A stretch of 64,000 bases of DNA from Pseudomonas taiwanensis (GTDB lineage: Bacteria > Pseudomonadota > Gammaproteobacteria > Pseudomonadales > Pseudomonadaceae), in assembly GCF_013393345.1 (NCBI RefSeq), contig NZ_QJRF01000061.1:434001-498000 (forward strand), written 5' to 3'. Made by a program: the position numbers and the translations under genes. Under the pieces are notes generated by a model. That model did not search any database. It was not told the origin of the DNA and saw only the letters and a program-made list of their open reading frames with translations. Each line of letters begins with the position of its first letter. The stretch's first letter is position 1. Positions 34,462 through 44,970 of the stretch are shown here, piece after piece.

Positions 34462-35825
34462 GTGGAAGGCTGTGCCTCGCGCAGCATGCTGTCGTCCTGC
34501 GACTCCGCGCCCCAACTCTGCAGCCGCTGCAGGCTCTCGCGATAAGGTTTGAGCCCGGCCCACAGCAGCACCACCGAACTCGCCACCGCGATGGTGGTGA
34601 CAATCAGCAGCGAGTAACGCAGGGCCTTGTCGTCGGCGAACACGTAGTCGGTCACCAGCGCGACGGCGGTGGGACCGAAGCCGAGGCCGATCAGGGTGAT
34701 CACGAACAGGTAGATGGCCGAAGCCTGGCCGCGCATGGCGTTGGGCATGATTTCCTGGATGGCGGCCGGCGCCACGCCGAAGGGCATGCTCAAGCAGAAC
34801 ACTGTAGGCGCCATCAGCACTGTCACCCAGAAAGCGTCATCCAGCAGAGGAAACAGCACCACCAGCGGCAAGGCGCCGAGGGCGGCGAAGAGGCCGACGC
34901 GCATGTTGGCATCCGCGCGACCGTGCTTGGCCATCCAGTCCGCCAGGCGCCCACCGAATACGATCCCCAGGCAACCGAACACGGCCACCAGGCTGCCGTA
35001 GATCACGCCAACCTGGCCGGCGTCCCAGCCATGGGTACGGATGTAGAAGGTGGGAATCCACGCAGCGCTGCCATAACCGGCGAAGGCCAGGCCGGCGAAG
35101 CCGAAGTTGTGGCAGATGACGGTGCGCCGATTGCTGCGCAGGTAACGACCGACCTCCGAAAGGGGCACCACCACGCCAGCACCAATGCCACGCCGCTGCG
35201 GTTCGCGCACCGCCAGCATCAGCAGGGTGAAGAGCACGCCGGCGGCGCCAAGGATCAGGAAGATCAATTGCCATGGACGGACCTCGCCCAGCACCGGCAA
35301 GTGCACCTCGCCCTGGGCCGAAGCGAACTTGATCACCAGCCCACCCAGCAGGAAGGCCAACCCGGAACCGAGATAGACGCCCATGGAGTAGACGCTGATG
35401 GCCGTAGCACGCCGCTCCTTGGGGAAACTGTCGGCGATCAGCGAATAGGCCGCCGGCGATAGGGCCGCCTCGCCCACGCCTACGCCGATGCGGCAGAGCA
35501 GGAATTGCCAGTAGAGCTTGGCCATGCCACACGCGGCAGTGGCGGCGCTCCAGAACAGCACGCCGACGGCGATCAACCCACGCCGGCTGCGGCTGTCGGC
35601 CAGACGCCCCAGGGGAATGCCGCAGACGGTATAGAAGAGCGCGAAGGAGAGGCCCATCAGCAGGCTCATCTGCGTGTCGCTGATGACCAGGTCACGGCGG
35701 ATGGGCTCCACCAGCAGGTTGAGAATCTGCCGATCGATGAAGGACAGCACGTAGGCCACCATCAGGATGGCAACGGTGGTCCAGGCTCTCAGGCCCGAGG
35801 GATAGCCATTGTTCTTGTTCTGCAT
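34458..35825 (-). CDS. Spinster-type MFS transporter
   Basis: A 455-residue MFS transporter with about 12 helices. It opens with VAYVLSFIDRQILNLLVEPIRRDL, the Spinster-family start, and has the loop signature GIPLGRLADSRSRRGLIAVG and GEAALSPAAYSLIADSFP. Spinster members move lysophospholipids or sphingoid bases in eukaryotes; bacterial substrates are mostly unknown. It occupies the interval between uraA and hemH where PAO1 has other genes. Its TAG stop falls within the terminal bases of a dispersed palindrome. Confidence 0.87.
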   Translation of the reverse strand: MQNKNNGYPSGLRAWTTVAILMVAYVLSFIDRQILNLLVEPIRRDLVISDTQMSLLMGLSFALFYTVCGIPLGRLADSRSRRGLIAVGVLFWSAATAACGMAKLYWQFLLCRIGVGVGEAALSPAAYSLIADSFPKERRATAISVYSMGVYLGSGLAFLLGGLVIKFASAQGEVHLPVLGEVRPWQLIFLILGAAGVLFTLLMLAVREPQRRGIGAGVVVPLSEVGRYLRSNRRTVICHNFGFAGLAFAGYGSAAWIPTFYIRTHGWDAGQVGVIYGSLVAVFGCLGIVFGGRLADWMAKHGRADANMRVGLFAALGALPLVVLFPLLDDAFWVTVLMAPTVFCLSMPFGVAPAAIQEIMPNAMRGQASAIYLFVITLIGLGFGPTAVALVTDYVFADDKALRYSLLIVTTIAVASSVVLLWAGLKPYRESLQRLQSWGAESQDDSMLREAQPST

Positions 35826-35978
35826 GGGCTCTCCTCGGCGCCGCCGGTGCGGCGCACGACGGTTGAAGAAGAGCCCAGCTTAGGTGGCCATGGGCGGCCT
35901 GAATACGAGAACGGTCGTCATATAGGCAGGCTGAATGCGATCCGTGCCCTTCGGCTAATAGCTACCCCTGAAAACATC

Positions 35979-36023
35979 GTAGGAGCGAGCTCTGCTCGCG
36001 AAGGAGCTCCAGCTCACTCCTAC
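35979..36023. repeat. REP doublet, imperfect
   Basis: GTAGGAGCGAGCTCTGCTCGCGAA at 35979-36002, followed directly by a partial inverted copy AGCTCACTCCTAC ending at 36023. It lies between the Spinster-type gene and hemH. The left unit is identical to the one at 28221. Confidence 0.8.
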
Positions 36024-36033
36024 GTACGTGGGG

Positions 36034-37062
36034 TCACAGAGGCCGCACTGCGGTTTCGCAGAGTTTCGCCAGGGCCGAAACCCATTGCGGATGGCTGTTC
36101 ATGCACGGCACCAGCACCAGCTCCTGGCCGCCCGCTTCCTGGAACTGCTCGCTGCCACGCTGGCCGATTTCTTCCAGCGTCTCGATGCAGTCGGCAACGA
36201 AGGCCGGGCACATCACCAGCAGCTTCTTCACGCCCTGCTTCGCCAGTTCATCGAGCCGCGCTTCGGTGTAAGGCTCGATCCACTTGTCCTTGCCCAGGCG
36301 CGACTGGAAGGACACCGACCACTTGCCCGGCGCAAGGCCGGCGCGCTCAGCGAAGGCTTCCGCCGTGCGCTGGCATTGGCTGCGGTAGCAGACTGCCAGG
36401 ACCTCGTCGCTGACACCACGGCTGTCGGCGGCGCTCAAGTCATGTTGCGGGTCGATACCCTTGACCAGCTTGCGGATATGCCGCTCGGGCAAACCGTGGA
36501 AGCTCAGCAGCAGGTGGTCGAAGTCCTGCTCCAGGTAGGGCTTGGCGCTGGCCACCAGGGCGTCCAGGTAATCCGGCTGGGCGAAGAAGGGTGGCAGCAC
36601 CGCAACGTCCAGCTTGAGGCCCTGCTCGCGGATCACCCGGCGAGCTTCCTCGATGGCGGTCGTGGTGGTGCTATCGGCGAACTGCGGATAGAGCGGTGCC
36701 AGGGTCACACGCTTGATGCCCTGTGCTGCCAACTTGCGCAGGGCGCTTTCGATGGAAGGTTCGCCATAGCGCATCGCCAGTTCCACCGGGCCATGCCGCC
36801 AGTGGGGAACGATCGCGTCCTGCAATTCGCGACTGAGGACGATCAGCGGCGAGCCGTTCGGCCACCAGATGGACGAATACGCGTGAGCCGACTGCGCCGG
36901 ACGCTTGATCAGGATCAGCGAAACCAGCAGGCGCCGCAGCGGCCAGGGCAGGTCGACTACATAGGGGTCCATGAGGAACTGATCGAGGTAGCTCCGTACG
37001 TCCTCCACCTTGGTGGAAGCCGGAGAACCCAGGTTGACCAGCAGCAGCGCGTGATCAGTCAT
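36034..37062 (-). CDS. hemH: Ferrochelatase
   Basis: A 342-residue enzyme inserting Fe2+ into protoporphyrin IX, the last step of heme synthesis. [20 protein letters not shown] at the N terminus, the catalytic His in [12 protein letters not shown], and [19 protein letters not shown] are all typical. The ATG at 37062 overlaps the stop codon of the upstream SDR gene (TGATG), so translation is coupled, and AGGAT lies upstream. Confidence 0.95.
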   Translation of the reverse strand: MTDHALLLVNLGSPASTKVEDVRSYLDQFLMDPYVVDLPWPLRRLLVSLILIKRPAQSAHAYSSIWWPNGSPLIVLSRELQDAIVPHWRHGPVELAMRYGEPSIESALRKLAAQGIKRVTLAPLYPQFADSTTTTAIEEARRVIREQGLKLDVAVLPPFFAQPDYLDALVASAKPYLEQDFDHLLLSFHGLPERHIRKLVKGIDPQHDLSAADSRGVSDEVLAVCYRSQCQRTAEAFAERAGLAPGKWSVSFQSRLGKDKWIEPYTEARLDELAKQGVKKLLVMCPAFVADCIETLEEIGQRGSEQFQEAGGQELVLVPCMNSHPQWVSALAKLCETAVRPL

Positions 37063-37970
37063 CAAACATCCTTAGGCTTCAGCAGGTCGCCGAGGGCCAT
37101 GTCCAGATCGGTGAATGCAAAGGTGAATCCCGCCGCCCGCAATCGGGCCGGTACCGCACGCTGGCCGCCGAGCAACAGACCGGCCAGTTCGCCCAGCACC
37201 AGGCGCAGGACGAACGCCGGCGCCGGCATGAAGGCTGGCCGCCCCAATGCGCGACCCAGGCTTCGGGCGAAGTCGCGGTTGCGCACGGGCTGCGGCGAGC
37301 ACGCATTATAAGGACCGCGCGCGTCGCTTCGCTTCAAGAGAAAATCCATCAGGGCAATTTGGTCGTCGAGGTGCACCCACGGCATCCATTGCCGACCATT
37401 GCCCAAGGGGCCGCCCAGCCCCAGGCGAAAGGGCGGCACCAGGCGTTTGAGGAACCCACCGTCACGCGCCAGCACCAGACCGGTGCGCACCAGCACCACG
37501 CGGATGCCGAATGCCTCTGCGCGTTGCGCGGTCTCCTCCCAGGCCACGCACAACTGGCTGGCGAAATCGTCGGTCACCGGAGGTGAATCCTCAGTCAGTT
37601 CCCGCTCGCCCCCATCGCCGTACCAGCCAACCGCGGAGCCATTGAGCAGGACCTGCGGCATCTGGCCGCGCTTCTCCAGCCACTCCAGCATCTGCTCGGT
37701 GAGGGTGATGCGGCTGCCCCAAAGCTGTGCCTTGCGCTTGTTGCTCCACGGCCGGTCGGCAATGGGTTCGCCCGCCAGGTTGACGATGGCGTCCAAGGGT
37801 TCATCGCCATACTCGGGAAACTGACTGATGCCACGCACCGTGCGACCGCAGAGACTTGCCACGCTCTGCGGCCGCCGACTCAGCACTGTGAGCTGATGAC
37901 CTTCCGCGAGCCAACGCTGGCAGAGCGCACGGCCGATCAGACCAGTACCGCCGGTCAGCAATATGTGCAT
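37062..37970 (-). CDS. TIGR01777-family SDR epimerase (YfcH-like)
   Basis: A 302-residue atypical short-chain dehydrogenase. [20 protein letters not shown] is the cofactor loop and the C-terminal DUF1731 segment ends [33 protein letters not shown] carries the active-site region. Members bind NADP(H), but the substrate is not known. Its coupling to hemH is conserved in Pseudomonas and suggests a link to heme metabolism; that is inference. GAGGAT precedes the ATG. Confidence 0.88.
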   Translation of the reverse strand: MHILLTGGTGLIGRALCQRWLAEGHQLTVLSRRPQSVASLCGRTVRGISQFPEYGDEPLDAIVNLAGEPIADRPWSNKRKAQLWGSRITLTEQMLEWLEKRGQMPQVLLNGSAVGWYGDGGERELTEDSPPVTDDFASQLCVAWEETAQRAEAFGIRVVLVRTGLVLARDGGFLKRLVPPFRLGLGGPLGNGRQWMPWVHLDDQIALMDFLLKRSDARGPYNACSPQPVRNRDFARSLGRALGRPAFMPAPAFVLRLVLGELAGLLLGGQRAVPARLRAAGFTFAFTDLDMALGDLLKPKDV

Positions 37971-38096
37971 GGCATCCTCCTCGCATGGCGCTAACTGCGG
38001 ATATCGCCCTAGTCTGGTTTATGACGAATCAACGTGCCCCGGTTCGGGCCACGTATCGTCAGAAATGCAGAAGTCAGCGATTGGAACCGATCGACC

Positions 38097-38120
38097 TGTA
38101 CAAAGCTTGAAATTTGTACA
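38097..38120. promoter_or_regulatory. LitR-type operator at the flavoprotein promoter
   Basis: TGTACA, 12 bases, TGTACA, inside a longer palindrome ACCTGTACAAA ... TTTGTACAGGT. The right half overlaps a possible -35 (TTGTAC, 38114-38119) that lies 17 bases before TAGCCT (38137-38142). I recall the consensus T(G/A)TACA-N12-TGTA(C/T)A reported for class II LitR regulators of P. putida, and this site fits it exactly. Confidence 0.8.
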
Positions 38121-38164
38121 GGTGTTGTCTAAAGCGTAGCCTGTAGCCATAGGTAACGAGGTAG

Positions 38165-39151
<987 letters not shown>

Positions 39152-39306
39152 TCGCGCGACCCGACCTGCGCAAATTCCCGCGCTCGAAATGGACGGCCCT
39201 GCGGCCGTCCAGACACGGAAAACACGTCCCCGTCCGCCCCTCCCGTCATCGATGAGAAGTGACGTCCTGACTGCTCGGCTGTCACTGATTCCCCTCAACC
39301 ATAACT

Positions 39307-39381
39307 TGTACAAGACATTTGACTTGTACAAGTAAAGCTCTATGATTTCAGAAAATATGTACAAGATTCACGCCTTGTACA
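39307..39381. promoter_or_regulatory. Two tandem LitR-type operators before the DUF523-litR-phr operon
   Basis: Two sites of the form TGTACA-N12-TGTACA, at 39307-39330 and 39358-39381, 27 bases apart. A likely -10, TATGAT at 39341-39346, lies between them, so one site covers the -35 area and the other the transcription start. Repressor binding at both would block the promoter. The regulator is probably the MerR protein encoded two genes downstream, giving autoregulation. Confidence 0.8.
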
Positions 39382-39402
39382 ACTCATGTCCAGGTAACAC
39401 CC

Positions 39403-40371
39403 ATGGCCATGCATTTCGATCTGACACAGCGTCCCAAACTGGGTATCAGTGCCTGCCTGCTTGGTGAACCCGTGCGCTTCAATGGTGGGCACAAGGCGTC
39501 ACGGCTGTGCAGTCACAGTCTGGCGGCGTACTTCGACTTCGTTCCCCAGTGCCCGGAAGTGGCCATCGGACTCGGCATACCCCGCGCGCCCATACGACTG
39601 ATTGGCGACCCCAAAGCACCGCGCGCGGTCGGCACGCGCCAGCCGCAGCACGATCACACCGAAGCGCTGGCCGAATTCGGCAAGGTCATGGCCGAGCAGC
39701 TCGACGACATCAGTGGCTACATCTTCATGCAGAAGTCACCTTCCTGCGGGCTGGCACGGGTCAGGGTCCATCAGGTCAGTGGCCAGGCTATTGAAGGCGG
39801 CGGCCGAGGCATCTTCGCCCACGCCTTCTGCGCCCTGCGTCCGGATCTGCCGGTGGAGGAAGAAGGTCGCCTCAACGACCCTGTGCTGCGGGAAAACTTC
39901 TTCACCCGCGTCTACGCCTATGCGCAGTGGCAAGCACTGTGCCGCGAGGGACTGACGCACAAGGCGATCATCGCGTTCCACTCCCGCTACAAGTACCAGC
40001 TGATGGCCCACGACCCGGTGCAGTACAAAGTCCTTGGCCGACTGCTTGGCGACATCGGCGCGCACCTGGCAACGGAGATTGGGCCGCGCTATTTCTCCGC
40101 ACTCATGACGGCCCTTGGCAAATGCGCCACGCGTGGCACCCACAGCAACGTGCTGCAGCACCTCAGTGGTTATCTCAAAACCCACCTCAAGCCCATGGAA
40201 AAGGCCGAGCTCCAGCGCCTGATCGAGCAGTACCGCAGCGGCGTCATCCCGCTGGTTGTGCCTATCACCCTGCTCAAGCATCACTTCAACAGTCACCCGG
40301 ATCGCTACATCGCCCAGCAGGCCTATCTGCAGCCGCATCCGGAAGAACTCAGCCTGCGCAACGCCGTCTAG
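39403..40371 (+). CDS. DUF523-DUF1722 fusion protein (TudS/YbgA-like)
   Basis: A 322-residue two-domain protein. The N-terminal DUF523 domain (about 10-155) has the three conserved cysteines ISACLLG (Cys18), PQCPE (Cys50) and KSPSCGLAR (Cys115), which in the thiouracil desulfidase TudS hold a [4Fe-4S] cluster. The C-terminal DUF1722 domain (about 185-305; YKYQLMAHDPVQYKVLGRLL) is the YbgA domain, which in E. coli is encoded next to phr. Light-type operators control it and photolyase follows, so a role in light or UV response is likely. Desulfidase activity is an inference. Confidence 0.88.
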   Translation: MAMHFDLTQRPKLGISACLLGEPVRFNGGHKASRLCSHSLAAYFDFVPQCPEVAIGLGIPRAPIRLIGDPKAPRAVGTRQPQHDHTEALAEFGKVMAEQLDDISGYIFMQKSPSCGLARVRVHQVSGQAIEGGGRGIFAHAFCALRPDLPVEEEGRLNDPVLRENFFTRVYAYAQWQALCREGLTHKAIIAFHSRYKYQLMAHDPVQYKVLGRLLGDIGAHLATEIGPRYFSALMTALGKCATRGTHSNVLQHLSGYLKTHLKPMEKAELQRLIEQYRSGVIPLVVPITLLKHHFNSHPDRYIAQQAYLQPHPEELSLRNAV

Positions 40372-40373
40372 CC

Positions 40374-41303
40374 ATGGACAGCCCAAGCGAAACCTCCATG
40401 GAAATCGACTACCAGGCTGCGCTGTCTCAGGGGCTGCTGCCCATACGCGAAGTGGCGCGCCAGACCGGCGTGATCCCGGTGACCCTGCGCGCATGGGAAC
40501 GCCGCTACGGGCTGGTCGTGCCGCTGCGCACCCGCAAGGGCCATCGTCTTTACACGGCGGAGGATGTAGCGCGCATTCGCCTGATCCTCACCTGGCTGGA
40601 CCGAGGCGTCGCCGTCGGCCAGGTCAAGGGGCTCCTCAAGGAACAATCTGCACTGCCCCTCGTCGAGCCCACGCAGGACTCACCCTGGGACCAGCAGCGC
40701 CGGCACCTGCTGGAAGCCATCGGCAATCTCGCCGAACGCCCACTGGACGAATACTTCAACGCCGCCGTGGCGCTCTATCCGCCACAGACCCTCTACCGGC
40801 AATTGTTGCAGCCCCTGCTGGAAGAACTGGATCAACGTTGGCGCGGCCAGTTCGGCAGCCAGGTGGAGCGTGTGTTCCTGCACGCCTGGCTGCGTACCAA
40901 ATTGGGCGCGAGGCTCTACCACAACAACCGCCAGTACAGCGGGGCACCGATCCTGATGATCAATGTTTCGGAGCTGCCAATGGAGCCCGGACTCTGGCTC
41001 ACGGCCTGGCTCGCCAGCAGCGCCGATTGCACAGTAGTCGTCTTCGACTGGCCGGTGCCCGCCGCCGAACTGGCCCTGGCCGTGGCGCGTATCCAGCCCT
41101 GCGCGTTGTTGCTCTATTCCAGCCAGCCGCTAAGCCCGGGGCAATTGCCCAGACTGCTCAACGGCCAACACTGTCCATTTCTGCTGGCAGGCCCCGCAGC
41201 GGCCATCCACCAAGCGGATCCCACTCCCGGCGTCATCCTGGCCCAAAGCCCGCTCGACGCCTTGCAGGCCCTGTCAGACCTCGGCCTGCTGCACAACCGA
41301 TAA
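40374..41303 (+). CDS. MerR-family regulator, class II LitR-type (photoresponse)
   Basis: A 309-residue regulator. The N-terminal MerR helix-turn-helix is clear (REVARQTGVIPVTLRAWERR, then HRLYTAEDVARIR). The C-terminal region keeps the length of a cobalamin-binding domain, but the B12-ligand DxHxxG segment is absent; the matching stretch reads NVSELPMEPGLW. This fits class II LitR proteins, which do not use B12 and in P. putida act with a LOV photoreceptor. It lies between the DUF523 gene (two bases) and phr. The start is either 40374 or the ATG at 40398; neither has a strong ribosome site. Confidence 0.85.
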   Translation: MDSPSETSMEIDYQAALSQGLLPIREVARQTGVIPVTLRAWERRYGLVVPLRTRKGHRLYTAEDVARIRLILTWLDRGVAVGQVKGLLKEQSALPLVEPTQDSPWDQQRRHLLEAIGNLAERPLDEYFNAAVALYPPQTLYRQLLQPLLEELDQRWRGQFGSQVERVFLHAWLRTKLGARLYHNNRQYSGAPILMINVSELPMEPGLWLTAWLASSADCTVVVFDWPVPAAELALAVARIQPCALLLYSSQPLSPGQLPRLLNGQHCPFLLAGPAAAIHQADPTPGVILAQSPLDALQALSDLGLLHNR

Positions 41304-41314
41304 AGGAATGCGCC

Positions 41315-42745
41315 ATGCGCCAGCTCATCTGGTTCCGCACCGACCTGCGCGTGCAGGACAACACAGCCCTGCAGGCCGCCCTCACCTCCGGCCCCACGCT
41401 GGCGCTGTACCTCATCAGCCCGGGTCAGTGGCAGGTGCACGACGACGCCCCTGCCAAGGTGGATTTCTGGCTGCGCAACCTGGCTGAGCTGGCTTGGGCA
41501 CTGGACCGGCTGAACGTGCCGCTTCTGGTTCGCCACGTCGACACCTGGGCCGAAGCGCCACAAGTGCTGCGCGAGGTCTGCCATGAGTTCGACATCGGCT
41601 CGGTGCAGGTCAATGAGGAATACGGCATCAACGAGGCCCGGCGCGACCGCCAGGTGGCCGATCTATTGGCGGCAGACAATATCGTCCTGCACAGCCATCT
41701 CGACCAATTGCTGTTCCGTCCCGGCAGCGTGCTGACCCAGTCCGGCACCTGCTTCCAGGTCTTCAGCCAGTTCCGCAAGGCCTGCTACCAGCGCCTGCAC
41801 ACCGCGCTACCGAGGTGCCTGCCGCCCCCTGTGGCGCAGGAGGAACTGGATATCCCCAGCGATACGCTCCCGGCTTTGGTGGAAGGCTTCCCGATACCCC
41901 CGGAAAGCCTGCGCCAACTCTGGCCGGCTGGCGAAGAGGCCGCACGCGAACGCCTGGATGCCTTCGCCCTGGAAGAGCTCTGGTGCTACGAGGAACGCCG
42001 GGATTTCCCTGCGGCAGCCGGCACCAGCCAGCTTTCGCCCTACCTCGCCGCCGGTGTGCTTTCACCCCGCCAGTGCCTGCACGCGGCGCTGCGCAACAAC
42101 CAAGGGGAGTTCGACAGTGGCAACCCCGGCGCCGTCTGCTGGATCAACGAGCTGCTCTGGCGCGAGTTCTACAAGCACATCCTGGTGGCCTTTCCACGGG
42201 TTTCCCGCCACCGGCCTTTCCGCAAGGAAACCGAAGCGCTGCATTGGCGCCGAGCGCCGGAGGAACTGGAAGCCTGGCAGCAGGGTCGCACCGGGATTCC
42301 CATCGTCGACGCGGCGATGCGCCAGTTGCTCGCCACCGGCTGGATGCACAACCGCCTGCGCATGGTGGTGGCCATGTTCCTCACCAAGAACCTGCTGATC
42401 GACTGGCGCGAAGGCGAGCGCTGGTTCATGCGTAACCTTATCGACGGTGACCTCGCGGCGAACAATGGAGGTTGGCAGTGGAGCGCCTCCACCGGAACCG
42501 ATGCGGCTCCTTACTTCCGCATCTTCAACCCCATTAGCCAGTCGCAGAAATTCGACCCGGACGGCCGCTTCCTGCGTCAGTGGTTACCGGAGCTCGCTCA
42601 TCTCGACAAGCGCGATATCCACAACCCGGCCGGGCTGGGTGGCCTGTACGGTGTGACGGGGTATCCGTTGCCCCTGGTGGACCTCTATGCCAGCCGCGAT
42701 CGGGCACTGGAGGCATTCCGGAACCTTTCGGAACGCACCGTTTGA
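41315..42745 (+). CDS. phr: Deoxyribodipyrimidine photolyase
   Basis: A 476-residue class I CPD photolyase that repairs UV pyrimidine dimers with light, using FADH- and an antenna pigment. MRQLIWFRTDLRVQDNTAL starts the antenna domain. The FAD and DNA-binding part is TGIPIVDAAMRQL, then WMHNRLRMVVAMFLTKNL and the photolyase signature NNGGWQWSASTGTDAAPYFR. AAAGGA precedes the chosen ATG. It is the third gene of the light-controlled operon. Confidence 0.96.
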   Translation: MRQLIWFRTDLRVQDNTALQAALTSGPTLALYLISPGQWQVHDDAPAKVDFWLRNLAELAWALDRLNVPLLVRHVDTWAEAPQVLREVCHEFDIGSVQVNEEYGINEARRDRQVADLLAADNIVLHSHLDQLLFRPGSVLTQSGTCFQVFSQFRKACYQRLHTALPRCLPPPVAQEELDIPSDTLPALVEGFPIPPESLRQLWPAGEEAARERLDAFALEELWCYEERRDFPAAAGTSQLSPYLAAGVLSPRQCLHAALRNNQGEFDSGNPGAVCWINELLWREFYKHILVAFPRVSRHRPFRKETEALHWRRAPEELEAWQQGRTGIPIVDAAMRQLLATGWMHNRLRMVVAMFLTKNLLIDWREGERWFMRNLIDGDLAANNGGWQWSASTGTDAAPYFRIFNPISQSQKFDPDGRFLRQWLPELAHLDKRDIHNPAGLGGLYGVTGYPLPLVDLYASRDRALEAFRNLSERTV

Positions 42746-42760
42746 AGATTCGCGGCCAAT

Positions 42761-42786
42761 AAAAAACCGGGCGCTTGGCCCGGCTT
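42761..42786 (-). terminator. Terminator of pagL, shared with phr
   Basis: CCGGGC and GCCCGG pair around five bases between the convergent phr and pagL genes. On the minus strand the stem is followed by TTTTTTATT, so it mainly ends pagL transcription. Confidence 0.8.
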
Positions 42787-42805
42787 TCGATACTGCGGAT
42801 TCGCC

Positions 42806-43321
42806 TCAGAAGGACAGGCGATAGTGCAGGGTGTAGGTCTCCACGCCATCGTTCGGCTGCTTGATGCCGGCGTTGGAGTAGTGCATGGCGCGCACGCCGA
42901 CTTCCTGGTTGGCGAAGCGCAGGCCCAGGCCGATGCGGTCTTCAAACTGGAAGGAGGAACCCAGGTCGTTGTCTTCCAGGTCGGTATCGGAGAACACGGC
43001 CGCGCCGATACCAGCCTCGATGTAAGGCTTCACGGTTTCACCAGCGAACTCGTAAACGAACACCGGAGTGAAGGAAAGGCTGTTGTTGCTGGAGGTCTCA
43101 TCACCTTCCCAGTAGGTGTAGGCGGCATCCCAGTAACCGGTCAGACGCCCTACATTGGTCTGAAACCAACTGCTGGAGAAGTCGAACTGGGTCCCCAGGC
43201 GATACACCATGGTGGATTCGCCAGTCTGGCCGATGTCCAGGGAAACGTCCGCAGCTTGCGCGGAAACGACTTGGCCGAGGGAAAGGGTTGCAGCGGCGGC
43301 CCAGCAGAAAAGCTTCTTCAT
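42806..43321 (-). CDS. pagL: Lipid A 3-O-deacylase
   Basis: A 171-residue outer-membrane beta-barrel enzyme that removes the 3-O acyl chain of lipid A. The signal peptide ends at AQA (about residue 23). The catalytic triad is visible as His147, Ser149 and Glu161 in MHYSNAGIKQPNDGVE, with PagL spacing. The C terminus ends in Phe, as for an outer-membrane protein. Position after phr matches PA4661. Confidence 0.95.
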   Translation of the reverse strand: MKKLFCWAAAATLSLGQVVSAQAADVSLDIGQTGESTMVYRLGTQFDFSSSWFQTNVGRLTGYWDAAYTYWEGDETSSNNSLSFTPVFVYEFAGETVKPYIEAGIGAAVFSDTDLEDNDLGSSFQFEDRIGLGLRFANQEVGVRAMHYSNAGIKQPNDGVETYTLHYRLSF

Positions 43322-43424
43322 GAAACCAATCCTTTTTCTGAAGTGCAGGCAGAAAATTCTTAATATCTGACGGCGATTATAGATAGCTTTTTAATCGGGG
43401 AAAGACATCTGGCGGACTTTTGTA

Positions 43425-44216
43425 TCAATCCGGAAACCTGTCCACATGGACGGATTCGCCCCAGAGAATCGGCAAGATTTCCTGCATCGCCGATGGATCG
43501 CCGCTGGACCAGAAGAGGCAGGCCTCGGCCTCTTCTTCCGCCAACAGGCCGCGTGCCTCGAGCAGCCGCTGCAACTGCCGGGCGACCGCCGCGCCGGTAT
43601 CGATCAGGCTGACCGAGTCCGGCACCATCTCGCGCAGCAAGGGGCGCAGGAAGGGGTAGTGAGTACAGCCGAGGATCAAGGTATCGCTGCCCTCGGCCAG
43701 CAGCGGCTCGACGTAGGCCGTCAGCAGGGCGCGCGTTTCCGGCCCCATCAGGTCGCCAGCCTCGATGCGTTCGACCAGCCCCGGGCAGGGCTGGGTAATG
43801 ACGCGCACATCGCCCGCGAACCGATCCAGCAATGCGGCGAACTTGGCGCTCTTCAGGGTGCCAGTGGTCGCCAGCACCCCTACCACGCCGCTGCGCGTCG
43901 CTGCCGCAGCCGGCTTCACTGCCGGCTCCATGCCGACGATAGGCAGCTGTGGATAACGTTCCCGCAGGTCGGCCACGGCAGCCACGGTGGCTGTGTTGCA
44001 GGCCAGCACCAGCGCCTTGGCACCCTGGTCGAGCAGGAACTCGGCAATACGATGGCTGCGCTCGCGGATGAAGTCCGCGCTTTTCTCGCCGTAGGGCACG
44101 TGGCCACTGTCCGCTACGTAGAGAAGGGATTCGCGAGGCAGCAAAGAACGGATTTCCCGGAGTACGGAAAGGCCGCCGACGCCTGAGTCGAAGACCCCAA
44201 CCGCCGCCTCAGGCAT
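43425..44216 (-). CDS. murI: Glutamate racemase
   Basis: A 263-residue enzyme that makes D-glutamate for peptidoglycan. [17 protein letters not shown] opens the protein. The two catalytic cysteines are Cys73 in [11 protein letters not shown] and the one in [11 protein letters not shown]. The start overlaps the 3' end of moeB by eight bases, so it belongs to the hemA-prfA-prmC-moeB-murI operon. Confidence 0.96.
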   Translation of the reverse strand: MPEAAVGVFDSGVGGLSVLREIRSLLPRESLLYVADSGHVPYGEKSADFIRERSHRIAEFLLDQGAKALVLACNTATVAAVADLRERYPQLPIVGMEPAVKPAAAATRSGVVGVLATTGTLKSAKFAALLDRFAGDVRVITQPCPGLVERIEAGDLMGPETRALLTAYVEPLLAEGSDTLILGCTHYPFLRPLLREMVPDSVSLIDTGAAVARQLQRLLEARGLLAEEEAEACLFWSSGDPSAMQEILPILWGESVHVDRFPD

Positions 44217-44970
44217 GCCGCACTCCGCAGACTTCGCAGGCCGGGTCGCGTTTCACTCGCAGCTCCCGGAAGCGACTGCCCAAGGCGTCCACCAGCAACA
44301 GGCGGCCGACCATGGGCTCACCGAAGCCGGCGATCAGCTTGAGCGCTTCCAGGGCCTGCAGGCTGCCCACCAGTCCAACCAGCGGGCCGACCACGCCGGC
44401 TTCGCTGCAGGTCAGTTCGGCTTCGCTGCCATGGCCGTAGAGGCAGTGGTAGCAGGGGCTGTCGTCGCGACGAGGATCGAAAACCGAAAGCTGGCCTTCG
44501 AGACGGATCGCGGCGCCGGACACCAATGGCTTGCCGGCAGCCACGCACGCCGCGTTCACCGCTTCGCGGGTACCGAAGTTGTCGGTGCAATCCAGAACCA
44601 CGTCGACGGCGGCGACTGCCGCGGCCAGGGAGTCCACGTCCAGCGCGCGGCTATGCGGCACCAGACGGACCTCGGGGTTCAGCGCGGCAAGCCGGGCCAT
44701 GGCCGAGTCGACCTTGCTCAGCCCGACGCTGTTGCTGTCGTGGACGATCTGCCGCTGCAGGTTGGTCAGGTCGACGCTGTCGAAGTCCGCGAGATGCAGC
44801 TCACCCACGCCGGCAGCGGCCAGGTAGAGGGAAACCGGCGAGCCGAGGCCGCCGAGGCCAACGATCAGGACGCGGCCCTGCTTCAGGCGCAGCTGACCAT
44901 CGATATCGATCTGCGGCAGGAGGATCTGCCGGCTGTAGCGAAGGAGTTCCTGGTCACTCAGCATGGCCAT
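44209..44970 (-). CDS. moeB: MoeB/ThiF-family adenylyltransferase
   Basis: A 253-residue E1-like enzyme that adenylates the C terminus of a sulfur-carrier protein for molybdopterin synthesis. The ATP loop is [21 protein letters not shown], the Arg/Asp sites are in [11 protein letters not shown], and the zinc cysteines are CYHC and CEVC. It overlaps prmC at its 5' end and murI at its 3' end. The start may be the first or third codon Met. Confidence 0.92.
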   Translation of the reverse strand: MAMLSDQELLRYSRQILLPQIDIDGQLRLKQGRVLIVGLGGLGSPVSLYLAAAGVGELHLADFDSVDLTNLQRQIVHDSNSVGLSKVDSAMARLAALNPEVRLVPHSRALDVDSLAAAVAAVDVVLDCTDNFGTREAVNAACVAAGKPLVSGAAIRLEGQLSVFDPRRDDSPCYHCLYGHGSEAELTCSEAGVVGPLVGLVGSLQALEALKLIAGFGEPMVGRLLLVDALGSRFRELRVKRDPACEVCGVRHA

